Positions 26,501 through 37,135 of a stretch of DNA of 64,000 nt are shown piece after piece. This stretch comes from an uncultured Methanobrevibacter sp. Its GTDB lineage: Archaea; Methanobacteriota; Methanobacteria; Methanobacteriales; Methanobacteriaceae. Each line of letters opens with the position of its first letter. The stretch's first letter is position 1. Location: positions 4,912 to 68,911 of the forward strand of contig NZ_OMWA01000023.1 of assembly GCF_900314615.1 (NCBI RefSeq), given 5' to 3'. A model generated the notes under the pieces. That model was not told the DNA's origin, made no database searches, and saw only the letters and a list, made by a program, of their open reading frames with translations. The position numbers and the translations under genes are program-made.

Positions 26501-29500
26501 TGGTGCTGTATATGTTAACGGTACTCTAAATACCTTAAATGATACTGACTTTATCAATAATGCTGCAATTCGTGGTGGTGCTGTATATAATAGCGCATCA
26601 AGTACTACTATTGTAAATTCAAAATACATCAACAATACTGCAACTCATGACTTAAGGTTTAAAGTTAATGATGTATTATATAATTTAACTACTATGGGTG
26701 GTGCTGTTGCAATTAGAGGATTTTCAGTTAATGCAACAACATGTGAATTCATTAACAATACTGCTATTGGAATATTCGAAAATGGTGGTCTTGGTGGTGC
26801 GATTGCTGTAAATGGATCAGACAATTATATCTTTAATTCCACATTCAAATCTAATGAAGCTGTAAAAGGTGGTGCTTTTTATCTACTTGGTAATTCCACA
26901 ACCATTTTAAATTCAAGCTTCTATGACAATAATGCTATTATTGGTGGGGCAGGATATATTGATGGTAAAAACAGCCGTATTGAAGATTCAATATTTGATG
27001 ACAATGACGCAAGACATGACTTAAGGTTCCCTTTATCAGATGTATTAAAAGATATAACTACTGCAGGTGGTGCTATTTACATTATTGGGGATAATATTAA
27101 TGTAACTTCAAGTAATTTCACCGACAACGATGCAAAAGCATACAATGAAAATGTAACTCGTGGAGGTGGAGCAGTTTACATTGAAGGAAACAACGCAAAT
27201 ATTTCCAGTTCATACTTCTCAAACAACACTGCTTTAAAAGGTGGAGCTGTATTTATCACAGGTAACCATACTCAAATATACGACACTGACTTTATTGAAA
27301 ATTCTGTAACTAACTTTACTGTTATGGAAGGATTTGGTGGTGCAGTATATTTGGAAAAAGCACATGACAGTGATATTACCAGATCTAACTTCATAAATAA
27401 CACTGCTTCAATAAATGGTGGTGCAATTGACTGGCACGAAGGTGCAACTGACGGTCAAATTGTAGATTGTGTATTTGAAAACAATACTGCCGGAGCAAAT
27501 GCGGGTGCGGTATTCTGGTTTGGTACAGGAGGTATTATTAAAGGTTCCAATTTCACAAACAACAAAGCTAACGGAACTGTTGCTTGTATAATGGGTAACT
27601 TCGGAGACGGAGGAGCTATCATGTGGACAGGTTCTAACGGTACTGTGGATGACTGTAACTTTATAAATAATACTGCTGCCCAACGTGGTGGTTCTGTATT
27701 CCTCAGAGGTGTAGAAGGTCGTGCAATATGTGATAACAATACATTTAAAAACTCACACTTTGAGAATAACTCTGCAGGAACCAATGGTGGTGCAATTGAC
27801 TGGTATCAAGGAGCTACCAATGGTGCTATAGAAAATTCAACATTTGAACATAACGTTGCTAACAGATCTGCAGGTGCGGTATTCTGGAACGGTGATACTG
27901 GTAAAATTGTAAGTTCCAATTTCACAAACAACTATGTTACTGGTACCAATATAAATCCTGATAACAATAATACCAGTAATGGTGGTGCAATCATGTGGTT
28001 AGGTTCTAACGGTCTTGTAGATGATTGTATCTTTGTAAATAACACTGCTCCAAGATTAGGAGGTGCAGTTTATTTGGAAGCTTCAAGTTTCGGAAGTGCT
28101 GAAAATACTACATTCAGTAATTCTTACTTTGAAAACAATACTGCTGGTATTAACGGTGGTGCTATTAACTGGCACGAAGGTGCTAAAGACGGTAGAATTG
28201 AAAACTCAACATTTGTAAACAACACTGCAAAAGCTAATGGTGGTGCTGTATTCTGGTTTGGTAATAACGGTAACATTATAGGTTCCAATTTCACTGAAAA
28301 TAAAGCATTAGGATTAGTCAACGGAACTCACTTAGATTCCGGTTGTGGTGGTGCTGTTATTTGGACTGGTTCCAACGGTACAGTTGATAATTGTAACTTT
28401 ATCAATAACAATGCTTCCAAAAACGGAGGTGCAGTATACTTACGTAATTTAACTGCAAATGGATGTGATAATACAACATTCAGCAATTCTCACTTTGAGG
28501 ATAATACTGCTGGTATTAACGGTGGTGCTATTGACTGGTATCAAGGAGCTACCAACGGTAGAATCGAAAACTCTACTTTGGTTAACAATACTGCTCGTGC
28601 TAACGGTGGTGCTGTATACTGGTATGGAAATAATGGTAACATTATAGGTTCCAACTTCACTGATAACAAAGCATTAGGTGAAGTCAACAGTACATTTAAC
28701 ATAAATACCGGTTGCGGTGGTGCACTTATTTGGACTGGTTCCCATGGTACTGTTGATGGCTGTAACTTTGTGAATAACTCTGCTGCTCAAAACGGTGGTG
28801 CTGTATTTTTACGTGCAGTATCTTCAGATATTTGTGATAATACTACATTCAGTAATTCTCACTTTGAAAATAACACTGCTGGTATTAACGGTGGTGCTAT
28901 TGACTGGCATAAAGGTGCTAGAGATGGTAGAATTGACAATTCAACATTTGTAAACAACACTGCAAAAGCTAATGGTGGTGCTGTATTCTGGTATGGTACT
29001 GATGGTACAATCACAGGCTCCAACTTCACAGAAAACAAAGCTTTAGGTACTGCTAAAGGTACTTATGGACGTTCAGGTGATGGTGGTGCTGTTATTTGGA
29101 CCGGTTCCAACGGTATTGTAGATGACTGTAACTTTGCAAACAACTCAGCTGCAAATCGTGGTGGAGCTGTATTCCTTGATGATATCAACGAAGGTGAAGG
29201 TAATAATACTACATTCAGTAATTCTCACTTCGAAAACAATGTAGCTGGAACAAACGGTGGTGCTATTGACTGGCATGAAGGTGCTACAAATGGTAGAATC
29301 GAAAATTCAACATTTGAAAACAACACTGCGAACAGAGCAGGTGGAGCTGTATACTGGAATGGTTTAAACGGTACAATTGTAGGTTCTAACTTCACAAATA
29401 ACGAAGCTACCGGTTTAAATAAAACCGATACTGGAAAAGGCGGTGACGGTGGTGCTGTTATTTGGATTGGATCTAACGGTTTAGTGGATGATTGTATATT

Positions 29501-32500
29501 CGAAAACAATACTGCTAGTGAAAACGGTGGTGCTGTACACTTAGAGGAATATCACAATCAATGTGACAATACAACATTTAAAAACTCCAAATTCATTAAT
29601 AACACTGCTGCTAAAAACGGTGGTGCTATTGACTGGAATGAAGGAGCAACCAATGGTGCAATAATTAATTCCACATTTGAGAAAAATAATGCAACCAATG
29701 GAGGAGCTGTATCATGGACAGGACATAACGGTAAAATTATAGATTCTAATTTCACTGACAATTATGCTTCTGAAAATGGTGGTGCTGTTCTTTGGTCAGG
29801 AATTAACGGTGAAATCGATAACTCAAGATTTGTGAATAACACTGCTTTAAACGGTGGTGCTATATACTTACAGAACTGTGCTCATGGTGATAAGACTAAC
29901 GTTACAATTAAAGATTCTTACTTTGAAAATAACTCAGCTATTGATGGTGGTGCTATTAATTGGCATAAAGGTACCAATGCAACTATAGATAACACTGAAT
30001 TTGTAGACAACTTTGCAAATCGCGGTGGAGCTGTATTTGTAAATGGTACAGACGGAACCATTAAAAATTCAAACTTCACATTAAACGAAGCTGTATTAGG
30101 TGGTGCTGTATATGCTAATAATGAAGAATTAACTATTTCAGAGTCTACTTTTGAAGAAAATGCAGCTATTCAGGGTGGTGCAGTATTCATGGAAGCAGCG
30201 AATAATTACATTAAATATTCAAACTTCACATTAAACAATGCTACATACACTTTAAGAAAAGTAAACACTACTGGAAACAATAATAAAACAAAAGGTGGTG
30301 CAGTATTTATCAACGGAACTGGCAATGTCATAGAAAATTCCAAATTCATGAATAACACTGCAGTTACTGAACGTGAATACAACAACAAAACCAATAATCC
30401 TTCATTATCAGATGATGGATTTGGTGGTGCTGTATATGTTGGTGCAAATAATGCAAAAATAACCTCAAGTGAATTCAACGATAACAAAGCATGTAACGGA
30501 TCAGCTTTATACAATGATGCATCAGGCACTGATTTAACCGGTGACAAATTCATCAAAAACCAGGCTTGGTCATACACTTTAGATGTAAATGCTACTCCAA
30601 ACAGTACTTACTATGGACATAACATTACTATTGAAATAGCAAACTACACTGGAGGAGACAACATCATAAACGGTATTTACAATGCTAAATCAGTTAATGA
30701 TATTACATTTACTAATGTAAACTATCTTATCAATGATACTGAAACTAACGTTGGAACTACTAGTGAAGCACATCCTGTTTCTGGTGTTGAAAACAGTAAT
30801 GATGGTGCTTTATTATATCAAGATTCTCTTGAAAGATACCAGACTATTGTTTTAGAATTCATCAGCAACGAAACCGGAAAAGTTGTACGTACTGTATCTG
30901 TAAAAACTGATGCATATGGTAATTACACATTAAATGTAACTGGCTTTGCACCAGGAAACTACACAGTTAAAGCATACCACCCAGAAGATAGGAACTACAA
31001 ATACATCGGTGATTTAACTTCATTTGAGATTTTACCTTATGTGGACATAAACATTACAAAAACAGTTGACAGTTATTACACAATTGTTGGAAATAATGTG
31101 ACTTTCACAGTTACTGTAAGTAATGCAGGTAATGCTTCAAATGCTTCAAACATTAAAGTCAAGGATGTTATTCCTAGAGCTGCAAACTTGGAATTAGTAA
31201 AATCAACTGTAACTAAAGGTACATTCTCACAGGCAGATTGGTCATGGACTATAGATAAATTAGCTAACGGTACAAGTGAAACTTTAACTTTAGTATTTAA
31301 AACTACCACTTTAGGTAAATTTAACAATACTGTTAATGTAATCTGTGCTGAAGATGAATGGAATTATACCAATAACAATGCTTCTGTATTATTTGAAGTT
31401 GTTATGCTTAATTTAACTATTAACAAAACAGCAAATGTTGAAAGTATTTATGTAATGGAAAACGTTACATTCACAATCAATGTTACAAATAATGCTAAAG
31501 TAAACGCAACCAATGTTGCTGTAACTGATATGGTTCCAAAAGGATTTGAATATGTCAAAACTAATGCAACCGGTTATAACAGTAAAACTGGTTTATTAAT
31601 TATTGATTTAATCAAACCTGGCGAATCTTATATATTTACACTTACCCTTAAAGCTGTAACTAACGGTACTTTAACAAATTATGTCAATGTGACATGTAAG
31701 GAAAACAGTACTGTTAAAAAAGCAAATGCAAGTGTTTATGTGATTCCTGTAGTTAATTTAACTGTTGTTAAAACCACTGACTTCAAGAATTATATTGTCG
31801 GAGATACTGTTGTATTTACAATTACTGTAACCAACAACGGACCTTCAAATGCTACAAATATCAAAATTAAAGATATACTTGAAGCTGAAGGTTTAGCATT
31901 GCTTGAAGGCGATTTAGAACAAACTATTCCGTTCTTAGCAAACGGTACATCTAAATCTATTACAATTAAAGCAAACATTACTAAAATGGGTGACGGTAAT
32001 TGGACTAATGAAGTAAATGTGACCTGTGATCAAAATGACACAATTAAAACAGCTAATGTTACTGTACATGTTTACAATGTGGATTTAAGAATCGATAAAA
32101 CTGCAAATGTTACTGATGTTCCTGTAAACGGTTTAATTAACTTCACAATAACTGTTAAAAATCATAGTGATAAGGATGCTCATAATGTTATTATAATGGA
32201 TACATTAAATAGTGTATTTGAAATAATTCGCGGCAATAATAATATCACTGGTTCAATATTTGACAACAGTTGGATTGTTGAAGTAGTACCTACATTAAAC
32301 GCTGGAGAATCTTATTCAATATGGTTTGTTGTAAAGGCAAAAACCAATGGAACATATGAAAATACTGCAAAAGTTAACTGTAATGAGGAAAAAACACCGA
32401 AATATGATACTGCAACTGTTGTTGTTTATCCTGTTGTGGACTTGAAAGTTAACAAAACTTCCAATGTCAAAGTGGGTGAAAACGTTACTGTAAGCAATAA

Positions 32501-33425
32501 TGTTGTATTTACTATCAATGTAACAAATGACGGAATCTCCAATGCTACTGGTGTTAAAATTACAGATGTCGTTCCTGAAGGATTTGAATTTGTAAGTTCA
32601 AGTACTGATGATTATGATAATGCTACCGGTTTATTAACTATCGATTTAATCAAACCTGGTGAATCATACATATTTACAATTACCTTAAAAGTCATTGCTA
32701 ATGGTACTTTAACTAATACTGTTAATGTTACCTGTAATGAAAATAAAACACTAATAAGTAACAGTTCATCAATTAATGCTATTCCTGTCATATTAACTGT
32801 TAATAAAACTGCTAATGTAACTTTAGTTGGAAATAATACTCTTGTTAACTTTACAATTACTGTAAATAACACTGGTATTGCAAATGCAACTAATATTAAC
32901 GTTACTGATGTTTTACCTGATGGATTTGTATTTGTAGATGCAAGTACTGGTTTCACAAATAAAACTCAGACAGTTAGCTGGACTATTGATAAGTTAAACG
33001 GAGGAAACGTAACTAAATTATGGATTCTTGCAAGATCAACTGCTGTAGGCAACTGGTCAAATGTGGTAAATGTAACTTGTAAAGAAAATAAAACTGTAGT
33101 TAACGACAAATTCAATGTAACAATCGGATATACCAATATAACTGTTAAAAAGACTGCTAATGTTACTGTAGTAGGTAATAATACTCTGGTTAAATTTACT
33201 ATTGTTGTAAATAACACAGGTATTGTAAACGCTACTGGTGTGGTTATCAGTGATGTATTGCCTAATGGATTTGTGCTTGTTGGTGCAAGTGATGGTAATG
33301 TTACTGATGGTCAGAAAGTTAGCTGGACTATTGATAAGTTAGATATTGGTGATGTTAAAGAGTTCTGGATTGTTGCTAGGTCTAATGCTACTGGTAATTG
33401 GACTAATGTTGTGACGTCCTGTTGA
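23568..33425 (+). CDS. Giant adhesin-like surface protein, N-terminal part (beta-helix plus DUF11)
   Basis: A 3,285-codon frame starting ATG at 23568 after a strong GGGGGTGA. The N-terminus (MKGKKLIVIMAIVIL … QASCA) is a signal peptide. Residues ~100–2330 are a right-handed parallel beta-helix of countless N-N-x-x/GGAVYI coils; residues ~2340–2485 an Ig-like domain (YGNYTLNVTGFAPGNYTVKAY); from ~2490 come DUF11 domains (TFTVTVSNAGNASNAS and relatives). It stops at TGA 33423–33425 within a DUF11 unit, and the same pattern resumes in another frame at once, so this is the front two thirds of a ~5,950-residue protein ending at 41435. Its likely role is attachment to host, bacteria or protozoa; that is inference from the class. 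Confidence 0.85.
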   Translation: MKGKKLIVIMAIVILMFTIQASCALEDDNNFNLTQTVDIEDNKVQIDDLGKELVVSQENVSNEVSVSSQKEVSNGREVLGASDDEELQVSNDNEVLGRPIYVTDNTLNGLKNAITSANNGDSIFLNGLTYTGSFSTLDIGKRITIYGGSSPNDDTRATIDTSKFNYAKNSNRFLISTYPVTLIGINFVNHPVSPTTGNEVYRGHFLRVMSGLTMKNCDFINIGVFQKSYLIDFSGFSYPTRIDNCQFINNSASILIATGSSTSSFTANNNRFINNSGTINDVNTTNSLGLCIKVQTRGSTFDNNTFINNTNAVHGAAYCVNAKDVVITNNHIENNQASYGAGIECHLGYVTVRNTTFINNEASGYNGNAPGRSGTGGAIAFTGPYNYLDNCTFINNTAENYGGAMDIHRVNKGTEAHYTTVVNSRFENNVAQNKFAGAVYIEGDYATIDGCNFTNNSAPTGGAIQLIGSDAQIIDSNFIENEAITGGACYVNGYGANVIGSKFENNRATHDLDSSITDDPSKMTCGGAMYVESNDVSIIDSSFSDNIAHGNFSDNTGLGGALYILGQNPNFHNDNFTNNDAIRGGAVYIEGNNIGASVINLNNNTAIEGGAVYIKGNDINLDYFNATANNAIQGGAIYIEGENTDVTNSIFENNNVTRDIDLSKTGAESLFTMGGAIYIEGNHVNIYDNNTFRRNIAYGTSSNGGLGGAIAVNGNNTNIYDDKFTLNEATRGGAIYVRGTNATVKDMYFTTNNAIQGGAIYIEGTNANITHNTFYDNNATHDLSFPQSSELQNLPTKGGAISVSGDYANIVDNNFTYNAAITQNPTGGQGGAIAIDGYHTNIYDNIFDDNEAIVGGALYITGTNTTIDLVNFTRNNAIQGGAVYIRGVNTTVVNSEFINNNATHNLTYSLTPEIYSIPTIGGAISVEGNNTVLKDINFYNNTAIGIHLDGGYGGAASLNGYDTEIIDVFFDGNQAIRGGAVYVNGTLNTLNDTDFINNAAIRGGAVYNSASSTTIVNSKYINNTATHDLRFKVNDVLYNLTTMGGAVAIRGFSVNATTCEFINNTAIGIFENGGLGGAIAVNGSDNYIFNSTFKSNEAVKGGAFYLLGNSTTILNSSFYDNNAIIGGAGYIDGKNSRIEDSIFDDNDARHDLRFPLSDVLKDITTAGGAIYIIGDNINVTSSNFTDNDAKAYNENVTRGGGAVYIEGNNANISSSYFSNNTALKGGAVFITGNHTQIYDTDFIENSVTNFTVMEGFGGAVYLEKAHDSDITRSNFINNTASINGGAIDWHEGATDGQIVDCVFENNTAGANAGAVFWFGTGGIIKGSNFTNNKANGTVACIMGNFGDGGAIMWTGSNGTVDDCNFINNTAAQRGGSVFLRGVEGRAICDNNTFKNSHFENNSAGTNGGAIDWYQGATNGAIENSTFEHNVANRSAGAVFWNGDTGKIVSSNFTNNYVTGTNINPDNNNTSNGGAIMWLGSNGLVDDCIFVNNTAPRLGGAVYLEASSFGSAENTTFSNSYFENNTAGINGGAINWHEGAKDGRIENSTFVNNTAKANGGAVFWFGNNGNIIGSNFTENKALGLVNGTHLDSGCGGAVIWTGSNGTVDNCNFINNNASKNGGAVYLRNLTANGCDNTTFSNSHFEDNTAGINGGAIDWYQGATNGRIENSTLVNNTARANGGAVYWYGNNGNIIGSNFTDNKALGEVNSTFNINTGCGGALIWTGSHGTVDGCNFVNNSAAQNGGAVFLRAVSSDICDNTTFSNSHFENNTAGINGGAIDWHKGARDGRIDNSTFVNNTAKANGGAVFWYGTDGTITGSNFTENKALGTAKGTYGRSGDGGAVIWTGSNGIVDDCNFANNSAANRGGAVFLDDINEGEGNNTTFSNSHFENNVAGTNGGAIDWHEGATNGRIENSTFENNTANRAGGAVYWNGLNGTIVGSNFTNNEATGLNKTDTGKGGDGGAVIWIGSNGLVDDCIFENNTASENGGAVHLEEYHNQCDNTTFKNSKFINNTAAKNGGAIDWNEGATNGAIINSTFEKNNATNGGAVSWTGHNGKIIDSNFTDNYASENGGAVLWSGINGEIDNSRFVNNTALNGGAIYLQNCAHGDKTNVTIKDSYFENNSAIDGGAINWHKGTNATIDNTEFVDNFANRGGAVFVNGTDGTIKNSNFTLNEAVLGGAVYANNEELTISESTFEENAAIQGGAVFMEAANNYIKYSNFTLNNATYTLRKVNTTGNNNKTKGGAVFINGTGNVIENSKFMNNTAVTEREYNNKTNNPSLSDDGFGGAVYVGANNAKITSSEFNDNKACNGSALYNDASGTDLTGDKFIKNQAWSYTLDVNATPNSTYYGHNITIEIANYTGGDNIINGIYNAKSVNDITFTNVNYLINDTETNVGTTSEAHPVSGVENSNDGALLYQDSLERYQTIVLEFISNETGKVVRTVSVKTDAYGNYTLNVTGFAPGNYTVKAYHPEDRNYKYIGDLTSFEILPYVDINITKTVDSYYTIVGNNVTFTVTVSNAGNASNASNIKVKDVIPRAANLELVKSTVTKGTFSQADWSWTIDKLANGTSETLTLVFKTTTLGKFNNTVNVICAEDEWNYTNNNASVLFEVVMLNLTINKTANVESIYVMENVTFTINVTNNAKVNATNVAVTDMVPKGFEYVKTNATGYNSKTGLLIIDLIKPGESYIFTLTLKAVTNGTLTNYVNVTCKENSTVKKANASVYVIPVVNLTVVKTTDFKNYIVGDTVVFTITVTNNGPSNATNIKIKDILEAEGLALLEGDLEQTIPFLANGTSKSITIKANITKMGDGNWTNEVNVTCDQNDTIKTANVTVHVYNVDLRIDKTANVTDVPVNGLINFTITVKNHSDKDAHNVIIMDTLNSVFEIIRGNNNITGSIFDNSWIVEVVPTLNAGESYSIWFVVKAKTNGTYENTAKVNCNEEKTPKYDTATVVVYPVVDLKVNKTSNVKVGENVTVSNNVVFTINVTNDGISNATGVKITDVVPEGFEFVSSSTDDYDNATGLLTIDLIKPGESYIFTITLKVIANGTLTNTVNVTCNENKTLISNSSSINAIPVILTVNKTANVTLVGNNTLVNFTITVNNTGIANATNINVTDVLPDGFVFVDASTGFTNKTQTVSWTIDKLNGGNVTKLWILARSTAVGNWSNVVNVTCKENKTVVNDKFNVTIGYTNITVKKTANVTVVGNNTLVKFTIVVNNTGIVNATGVVISDVLPNGFVLVGASDGNVTDGQKVSWTIDKLDIGDVKEFWIVARSNATGNWTNVVTSC
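25090..27400 (+). repeat. Beta-helix super-repeat array 1 (~370-bp period)
   Basis: Six successive units, each marked by an A-T-H-D-L-like segment and an extended loop before a GGAI coil, begin near 25090, 25531, 25903, 26275, 26641 and 27012. The spacing after the first is 366–372 bp, about 123 residues or five to six coils. Neighbouring units differ at many codons, so they are older than the later DUF11 copies. Confidence 0.65.
27418..30010 (+). repeat. Beta-helix super-repeat array 2 (~366-bp period)
   Basis: Eight units marked by an NGGAI(D/N)W coil at about 27418, 27785, 28155, 28520, 28888, 29258, 29618 and 29946. The period is 360–370 bp, and the last is shorter. Each contains the order GGAIDW – GGAVFW – GGAVIWTGSNG – GGAVFL, with Trp at fixed coil positions that could line one face of the helix. 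Local DNA identity is high, so the array can recombine. Confidence 0.7.
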
Positions 33426-33456
33426 ATACACTGTTAATAAGACTGTTAATGTTACT

Positions 33457-36400
33457 GTGGTTGGTAATAATACTTTGGTTAAATTCACTATTGTTGTGAA
33501 TAATACTGGTGTTATGAACGCTACAAATGTGGTTGTTAGTGATATCTTACCTGATGAATTTGTATTCTACAAAGTAAGTGAAGGAAATGTTACTGATGGT
33601 CAGAAAGTTAGCTGGACTATTGATAAGTTTAATACAGGTGATGTTAAAACATTCTGGATAATCGCAAGAACTATTGCAACCAATGCAACTACAAATGTCG
33701 TAACTGTAACATCTAAAGAGAATAAAACAAATGTAACAGGCAAAGCTGTTGTCAATGTTGTTGAAATTAACGCAACAATCAATAAGACAGCTAATATTAC
33801 TGTAATTGGTAATAATACTCTTGTCAACTTTACAATTGTTTTAAATCACACAAGCATTATTAATGCTACTAATGTGACTATCTGTGATGTTTTACCAAAC
33901 GGATTTGTATTTGATAGGGCAATAGATGGTTATACTCGAACTGGTCAGGAAATCAAATGGCATTTCGACACAGTTAAATCTGGTGAAGTTATTGAACTCT
34001 GGATTACAGCAAGATCAAATGCTACCGGCAAATGGAACAATACAGTATCAGTTTCATGTAATGAGAATGCTACAATTATCAGTACTAATGCTACTGTAGA
34101 TGTTGTTTCTGTTAATGCAACAATTAATAAGACTGCTAATGTTACTGTGGTCGGTAATAATACCTTGGTTAACTTTACAATTGATGTAAACTACACTTCA
34201 CTTGTAAACGCTACTAATGTAACTATCTGTGATGTATTGCCTGATGGTTTCACATTTGTTGACGCTTCAGAAGGTTACAACCAGACTGGTCAAAAAGTAG
34301 AATGGTATTTCGATACTTTAACAAAAGGAGTCTATCAGCTATGGATTGTTGCCAAATCAAACGCTGTTGGCAAATGGAATAATACAGTTTCCGCATCATG
34401 TAATGAGAATGCTACAATTATCGGTGATAATGCTACTGTTGATGTTCTTCCGGTTAATGCTACAATTATTAAGACTGCTAACGTTACTTTAATAGGTAAT
34501 AACACTTTAGTTAAATTCACAATTGGTTTAAACCACACTTCCAGTGTGACTGCTACTAATGTGACTATTCGTGATGTTTTACCTAACGGATTAGCATTTA
34601 TCAATGCTACTGGAGATAAAATTGTAAATGGACAGGAAATTACATGGCATTTCGATACTTTAACAAAAGGATACTATGAATTTGAAATAGTTGCTAAATC
34701 TAATGCTACAGGTATTTGGGATAATACTGTAACTGTATCTTGTAATGAGAATAGTACAGTTATTTCAGATAATGCTACTGTTGAAGTCGCTCCTGTAAAT
34801 TTAACAGTTATCAAAGAGGTTGACGTCAAATCTGTTGACGTTTTAGGTCTTGTTAACTTCACAATTACTGTAACTAACATTGGTAAAATAAATGTTACTG
34901 ATGTATCATTTACAGATATCATGGATCTCTCAGCATTCGAAATTAAAGGTTACAATGGAACATTCAAACCAGATGGAAATGAACTTCTATTTGAAATCGG
35001 TTCCTTAAAAGTTGGTGAAACATACAAAGTTTGGATTCAGGCTAAAGCTTTAACAAACGGTACTTTCACTAATGTTGTTAATGTGGCTTCTTTCGAAAAT
35101 AAGACTGCAGGTTATGATAATGTCAGTGTAAAAGTGATTCCTATAGTTAATTTGACTGTTGTAAAAACTGTTAATGTTAAAAAGATTGGTTTAAATGATC
35201 TGGTTGTATTCACAATCAATGTAACTAACAAAGGACCTTCCAATGCAACAAATGTTGAAATTCATGATGTTCTTCCAATAGGATTAGAATATTATGATTC
35301 AAGTGAAAGTAACTATGTAGATGGTGAAGAATTCATCGTTCCATTATTGTTACCAGGTAAATCATTTGTATTCGATATTATTGCTCTTGCTGAGAAAGTA
35401 GGTAACTTCACAAATGAAGTTTACGTTACCTGTGCTCAAAATGACACTGTCAAAGAAGCTAATGCAAGCGTGGAAGTTGTTGTTGTTAATGTAACTGCTG
35501 TCAAATATCCGGATAATGCTGTTGTAGGAAACAATTCATTGGTTAACTTCACAATTGAAGTTACAAATGAAGATGTTCTCAATGCTACATACCTGTTTAT
35601 CTATGATATGATACCTGGCGGCTTTGAATTTGTCAATGCTACTGAAGGTTATTATAAAGAAGGAAACATGGTATTCTGGCAATTTGAAAGATTATCCAAT
35701 GGTTCAAGCATTAAACTTTGGATTGTTCTAAAAACAAAAGAAGTTGGTAATTTAACTAATGAAGTTGAAGTTTACTATGCTGAAAACAGTTACAGAGTTT
35801 ATACAAACAGTACTGTAGAAGTAGTTCCTGTTAATTTAACAATTAATAAGACTGCTGGTGCTGATGAGATATATCTAAATGAAGAAATCACATTCACTAT
35901 AAATGTTACAAATAATGCTATAGTTAATGCAACTAACGTAACTGTAATTGATGTTGTACCTTACGGATTTGAATTTGTCAAATCAAATGCAACAGGCTAT
36001 GATAATAAAACTGGTAGATTAACAGTTCCTGTTATTGAGGCTGGTAAATCATACATATTTACAATTACCTTAAAAGCAATAACTAACGGCACTTTAACAA
36101 ATTATGTTAACGTAACATCTAACGAAAATGTCACTGTTGTAAATACTACATCAGATGTAAATGTTCTTCCTGTGGTTAATTTAACTGTCAATAAGACTGT
36201 TGATGTGACTGTAATTTATGTTAACGATGAAGTTACTTTCACTGTTAATGTGACTAATAATGGTCCTTCTAATGCTACTGGTGTGAAAGGTTATGATAAT
36301 GTTACTGGTGTGTTAAACATTGATTTAATTGAAGCTGGTGAGTCTTATGTATTTACTATTACTCTTAAACCAATGACTAATGGTACCTTAACAAATGTTG

Positions 36401-36594
36401 TTAATGTAACATCTAATGAGAATAAAACCATTAAAAACAGTTCAATTTCAGTTAATGTTACTCCTGTGGTTAATTTAACAGTTAATAAGACTGTTGATGT
36501 GACTGTAATTTATGTTAACGATGAAGTTACTTTCACTGTTAATGTGACTAATAATGGTCCTTCTAATGCTACTGGTGTGAAATGTTATTCCTAG
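33457..36594 (+). pseudogene. Giant adhesin, second segment (frame +1)
   Basis: The frame is open from about 33415 and the first usable start is GTG at 33457, but there is no promoter or Shine-Dalgarno, and the first residues (VEYTVNKTVNVTVVGNN) continue the DUF11 array of the preceding frame. About 20 residues of a normal unit are lost at the junction (33405–33430). The segment holds nine or ten DUF11 domains, several with a VVGNNTLVKFTI opening and Trp-rich strands. Near 36286 one unit has an in-frame 51-nt deletion. The segment ends at a TAG (36592–36594) made by an 8-nt loss. It is not expected to be translated alone. Confidence 0.6.
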
Positions 36595-37135
36595 TGGTTT
36601 TGAATTTGTTAGATCTAGTGTAAATGGTTATGATAATGTTACTGGTGTGTTAAACATTGATTTAATTGAAGCTGGTGAGTCTTATGTATTTACTATTACT
36701 CTTAAACCAATGACCAATGGTACTTTAACTAATGTTGTTAATGTAACATCTAATGAGAATAAAACTGTTAAAAATAGTACAATTTCAGTTAATGTTCTTC
36801 CTGTGGTTAATTTAACTGTTGTTAAAACAGTTGATGTGACTGTAATTTATGTTAACGATGAAGTTACTTTCACTGTTAATGTGACTAATAATGGTCCTTC
36901 TAATGCTACTGGTGTGAAAGTTACTGATTTTTGAATTCGTTAGTGCTAGTGATCGTGGTTATGATAATGCTACTGGTGTGTTAAACATTGATTTAATTGA
37001 AGCTGGTGAGTCTTATGTATTTACTATTACTCTTAAAGCAGTAACTAACGGTACTTTAACTAATGTTGTTAATGTGACTTCTAGCGAAAATGTCACTGTT
37101 GTAAATACTACATCCGATGTAAACGTTCTTCCTGT
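36174..37135 (+). repeat. Three near-identical DUF11 units with deletions at one site
   Basis: The same ~115-bp block (VNLTV…KTVDVTVIYVNDEVTFT onward to GPSNATGVK) recurs almost base for base at about 36174, 36470 and 36808, and again in part at 38148. A full unit should be ~346 bp. Here the spacings are 296, 338 and 328, accounted for by losses of 51, 8 and 14 nt, all just after the GVK codons (near 36286, 36583 and 36922). The last two cause frameshifts. Confidence 0.75.
36647..36934 (+). pseudogene. Giant adhesin, third segment (frame +2)
   Basis: A 95-codon frame that holds most of one DUF11 unit plus the start of the next. The start drawn here is a TTG or other internal codon in LNIDLIEAGES, not a real initiation site. 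The segment is bounded by the 8-nt loss near 36583 and the 14-nt loss near 36922, the latter creating a TGA at 36932–36934. Removing both would fuse the flanking frames. Confidence 0.5.

Noticed and set aside
24654..30577. Open frames opposite or within the beta-helix arrays
   Set aside because: They recur with the repeat period and lack Shine-Dalgarno and family features.
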